From Streptomyces koelreuteriae (lineage in GTDB: Bacteria > Actinomycetota > Actinomycetes > Streptomycetales > Streptomycetaceae): a DNA stretch of 64,000 nt. The notes under the pieces are model-generated. The model did no database searches, was not told where the DNA came from, and saw nothing but the letters and a program-made list of their open reading frames with translations. This document shows, piece after piece, positions 61,605-64,000 of the stretch. The DNA is taken from NCBI RefSeq assembly GCF_018604545.1, contig NZ_CP075896.1, positions 372,001 through 436,000 of the forward strand, in the 5' to 3' direction. Positions within the stretch are counted from its first letter, which is position 1. Each line of letters opens with the position of its first letter. The translations under genes and the position numbers were made by a program.

Positions 61605-62297
61605 ATGCGAATAAGCCCTGCGGCGCGGGCCGCTTTCCAGGACTGTGCCTCCGTGGGCCTCGGGATGGTGCCGCTCGGTCTCGCCTTCGGGGCGCTCGTG
61701 GTCCAGTCGGGGCTCGACTGGTGGTGGGCCGGGCTGTCCGCGGCGCTGATCTACGGCGGGTCGTTCGAGTTCCTGCTCATCGGCCTGGTCGTGGCCGTCG
61801 CGCCCCTGGCGTCCATCGCCCTGGCCGCCTTCCTGGTGCAGGCACGGCACGTCTTCTACGCCCTGGCCTTCCCTCTGCACCGCGTACGGGGCCGGCTCGC
61901 CCGGATGTACAGCACCTTCGCGCTCACCGACGAGGCGTACGCGCTGACCGCGGGCGGGCAGGCCCGCGGCTGGTCCAGTTCGCGCATCCTGTGGCTGCAG
62001 TTCTTCATGCATCTGTACTGGGCGGGCAGCGCGACCGCCGGGGCCCTGCTGGGCTCCCTGGTCCCGGACGGTGTCACCGGCCTGGACTTCGCGCTGACCG
62101 CCCTGTTCGCCGTCCTCGCTCTCGACGCGATCCGTGACCTGCGGGGCGATCTGCCGACCCCGGTGCTCGCCCTGCTCTGCGCGCTGGCCGCCCGCCTGCT
62201 CTTCCCCGGGCAGTTCCTGCCGGCCGCCTTCGCCCTGTTCACCGCCGGACTCCTGGCACGCCGGCTCGCCACCCGGAGGGAGCCCGCTCATGTCTGA
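61605..62297 (+). CDS. azlC: Branched-chain amino acid exporter large subunit
   Basis: A 230-residue membrane protein with about five to six helices. It shows GMVPLGLAFGALVV and LIYGGSFEFLLIGLVVAVAP, typical of AzlC. With AzlD it exports branched-chain amino acids, and mutants in this family are resistant to azaleucine. Its stop overlaps the azlD start by eight bases. The divergent Lrp gene is the likely regulator. Confidence 0.92.
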   Translation: MRISPAARAAFQDCASVGLGMVPLGLAFGALVVQSGLDWWWAGLSAALIYGGSFEFLLIGLVVAVAPLASIALAAFLVQARHVFYALAFPLHRVRGRLARMYSTFALTDEAYALTAGGQARGWSSSRILWLQFFMHLYWAGSATAGALLGSLVPDGVTGLDFALTALFAVLALDAIRDLRGDLPTPVLALLCALAARLLFPGQFLPAAFALFTAGLLARRLATRREPAHV

Positions 62298-62616
62298 CAC
62301 CTACGCGGTCGTCGCGGTCCTCGTCACCGCCGCCGTCACCTGGTCCCTGCGCGCCCTGCCGTTCGCCGCGCTGGCCCCGCTGCGGGCCAGCGACACCGTG
62401 CGGTACCTCAGCACCCGGATGCCCGCCGGGGTCATGGTGATCCTGGTCGTCTACTGCCTGCGCGATCTGCCGGTCACCGACTCGCGCGCCGTGGCCCCGC
62501 TGGCCGCCCTGGCCGTCACCGTCGGCCTGCATCTGTGGCTCCGCAACGCCCTGCTGAGCATCCTCACCGGCACGGCCGTCCATGTGGCCCTGGCCGGCGC
62601 GCTCTTCGCCCACTGA
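62290..62616 (+). CDS. azlD: Branched-chain amino acid exporter small subunit
   Basis: A 108-residue protein with four predicted membrane helices. TWSLRALPFAALAPLRAS and STRMPAGVMVILVVYCLRDL are AzlD hallmarks. The ATG at 62290 lies inside the last codons of azlC, so it is coupled to it. The frame extends further upstream as a shadow of azlC. Confidence 0.9.
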   Translation: MSDTYAVVAVLVTAAVTWSLRALPFAALAPLRASDTVRYLSTRMPAGVMVILVVYCLRDLPVTDSRAVAPLAALAVTVGLHLWLRNALLSILTGTAVHVALAGALFAH

Positions 62617-62644
62617 CGTCCCTCGCCCGAAAGGCACACGCCCC

Positions 62645-63442
62645 TTGTACACCGACCACTACTACGAGCCGGTCGACACGCACCGCTTCAAGCCCACCGT
62701 CCACGCGGGCGGGGCGTGGGACCCGGACGAGCAGCACTTCAGCCCGCTCGCCGGCCTCATCACGCACGCCGTCGACCGGTATCTGGCCACCCGACCGGAC
62801 ACCGGCCTCGCGCTCTCCCGGATCAGCTTCGACATCCTCGGCCGGCTCGCCTTGGACGAGTGCGAGATCCGGGTGGAGAGCCTCCGGCCCGGCCGCACCA
62901 TCGAACTGCTGGAGGCGGTCGCGCTCATCGCCGGCCGTCCCGTGGTGCGGGCCCGCGCCTGGCTGCTCGCCGACCACGACACCACGGAGGTCGCCGGTGG
63001 CGGCGCGGAGGCGCTCCCCTCTCCCGAGGCACTCGCCTTCTGGCCGCTGACCTCCGTGTGGCCCGGCGGATACATCGCCTCCCTGGACGTCCGTCCGCTC
63101 GCGCCGCCGCGGCCGGGCCGCACGACGGCCTGGGTCTCCACCCGGCTCGGCCTCGTCGCCGGACAGGCCGTGAGTCCTCTCGCGTCCTACATCGCGCTCG
63201 TCGACACCGCCAACGGCATCGCCGTACGCCGGCCGCCCAGCGCCTGGATGTTCCCCAACGTCGACCTCACCCTCCATCTGCACCGCCGGCCGGAAGGCCG
63301 CTGGACGGGGCTCGACACCACCGTCGCCTTCGGCCCCACCGGCCAGGGCGTCACCAGCACCGTCCTGCACGACCTCACCGGCCCTGTCGGGCACGCCCAG
63401 CAGATCCTCACCGTCCGGCCCCTGCTGCCTTCGACCGGCTGA
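62645..63442 (+). CDS. Acyl-CoA thioesterase-like protein (hotdog fold)
   Basis: A 265-residue double-hotdog protein. HAGGAWDPDEQHFSPLAGL at the N-terminus and LSRISFDILGRLALDECEIR are the family signature of actinobacterial thioesterase II-like proteins. The catalytic acid is not certain. TTG at 62645 is preceded by GAAAGG. It starts 28 bases after azlD and may be co-transcribed with it. It ends at a hairpin shared with the convergent VOC gene. Confidence 0.82.
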   Translation: MYTDHYYEPVDTHRFKPTVHAGGAWDPDEQHFSPLAGLITHAVDRYLATRPDTGLALSRISFDILGRLALDECEIRVESLRPGRTIELLEAVALIAGRPVVRARAWLLADHDTTEVAGGGAEALPSPEALAFWPLTSVWPGGYIASLDVRPLAPPRPGRTTAWVSTRLGLVAGQAVSPLASYIALVDTANGIAVRRPPSAWMFPNVDLTLHLHRRPEGRWTGLDTTVAFGPTGQGVTSTVLHDLTGPVGHAQQILTVRPLLPSTG

Positions 63443-63471
63443 ACGGCCCCGGAAGAAGGCCGCGTTCAGCC
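63437..63471. terminator. Hairpin overlapping both stop codons
   Basis: A nine-base-pair stem, GGCTGAACG with CGTTCAGCC, extended by three pairs with a two-base bulge. It includes the thioesterase TGA and the VOC-gene stop, so one structure serves both convergent genes. Confidence 0.7.
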
Positions 63472-63858
63472 CTGCTTGGGTGCCGTCGGCGCGGTGCGGC
63501 GCAGGGTGAAGGAGTGGCCCGCCGGGTCGGCGTAGCCGCGTTCCTCCAGGGGGCCCGAGGCGTCCTTGGCCTCCAGGGGGCGGCCGCCGAGGCTGATGAC
63601 CCGGCGTTCGACCGCGTCGAGATCGTCCACCACGAACTCCAGATGGGCCTGGAGGGAGTTCTCGGGGCGCGGCCAGCTCGGCGGGGTGGCGTTGACGTCC
63701 CGGCGCAGGGCGATCCGGAAGCCGTCCGCGCTCCTGATCTCCACCCGGTTGGCCGTCGCGTCCGACTCCTCCCCCTCCAGCAACTCCTTGTAGAACACGG
63801 CGAGCTTCTCGGGCTCGGCGCAGTCGAGCACCAGAACACCCGCTTTCACCAGGGCCAT
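63466..63858 (-). CDS. VOC/glyoxalase-fold protein
   Basis: A 130-residue protein with two beta-alpha-beta-beta-beta modules: VLDCAEPEKLAVFYKELL and HLEFVVDDLDAVERRVISLG, ending YADPAGHSFTLRR. This is the bleomycin-resistance/glyoxalase fold that binds metal or hydrophobic ligands. Substrate unknown. It is convergent with the thioesterase gene. Confidence 0.88.
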   Translation of the reverse strand: MALVKAGVLVLDCAEPEKLAVFYKELLEGEESDATANRVEIRSADGFRIALRRDVNATPPSWPRPENSLQAHLEFVVDDLDAVERRVISLGGRPLEAKDASGPLEERGYADPAGHSFTLRRTAPTAPKQG

Positions 63859-64000
63859 GTCTCCTCCGCAGGATTCCGGCCGCGGAGCGTCCTGCCCGGC
63901 GGCCTCGTACCTTGCGGATATCCCGGTACGGCCGATTCAGTCGGGCCGTCAACCACCTTCCGTCGCGCATGAGTTCACGACCGGACGGTGTCCGGTGTGA

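Noticed and set aside
1..64000. tRNA, rRNA, CRISPR array, prophage, insertion sequence or integration site
   Set aside because: Looked for by eye: no cloverleaf, no regular spacer repeats, no transposase or integrase frames. The eye may miss a degraded element.

Overview
The window is GC-rich actinobacterial DNA and reads as Streptomyces. It has strong third-position G/C bias, GTG/TTG starts, a complete SapB-type (ram/amf) class III lanthipeptide locus, a Streptomyces subtilisin inhibitor (SSI) gene, a CebR-type operator and several SpoIIE-type phosphatases. I saw no rRNA, tRNA, CRISPR array, insertion sequence or integrase.

Layout. 1-3.2 kb: an operon on the minus strand for dTDP-L-rhamnose (rmlA-rmlB-rmlD) running into a methyltransferase cut by the window edge. 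3.3-6.0 kb: a small unrecognised peptide gene and a multidomain PP2C phosphatase. 6.2-13.2 kb: ramC-ramS-ramA-ramB with convergent ramR, which should make and export a SapB-like morphogenetic lanthipeptide. 13.5-17.3 kb: a second PP2C phosphatase and a streptogrisin-like protease with an odd Gly/Ala/Glu tail. 18.0-24.2 kb: a double-glycine-leader peptide without cysteine, an HlyD-like adaptor, a C39 peptidase-ABC transporter and an NHLP-type ABC exporter. This is a complete-looking peptide export system with no modification enzyme beside it.

24.2-33.6 kb is mostly housekeeping and accessory metabolism: an ArsR/SRPBCC pair, a Ppx/GppA-like protein, a redox enzyme-methyltransferase-CDGSH run, SSI, an NCS1 permease, a hydrolase and a lactate-oxidase-like enzyme. 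33.6-49.7 kb holds two paralogous membrane proteins that fuse a sigma-factor-like region, an HxxxCxxC zinc finger, one membrane span and a ricin-type lectin; they share upstream DNA elements. Between them lie a degenerate Doc/antitoxin pair, an ECF sigma factor, an alpha/beta hydrolase lacking its nucleophile serine, a CebR-controlled GH9 cellulase, a GH2 glycosidase, a third PP2C phosphatase and an ArsB/SLC13-like transporter.

50-64 kb: an AraC regulator divergent from a PhyH dioxygenase, an aldo/keto reductase, a secreted protein, a flavoprotein, an SnoaL-like protein divergent from a TetR regulator with two operator palindromes, a ferredoxin-P450 pair, LysE, a deazaflavin reductase, a CDF transporter, a glutathionyl-hydroquinone reductase, DUF4235, Lrp divergent from azlCD, a thioesterase and a VOC protein.

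The common theme of the first half is development and secretion: two peptide biosynthesis/export systems, SpoIIE-like phosphatases that could feed anti-sigma networks, and a secreted protease. The ramR regulator carries a TTA codon, tying it to bldA. The most unusual items are the cysteine-free exported peptide, the sigma/zinc-finger/lectin paralogs with their conserved promoter module, and the 60-residue orphan peptide next to the ram locus.
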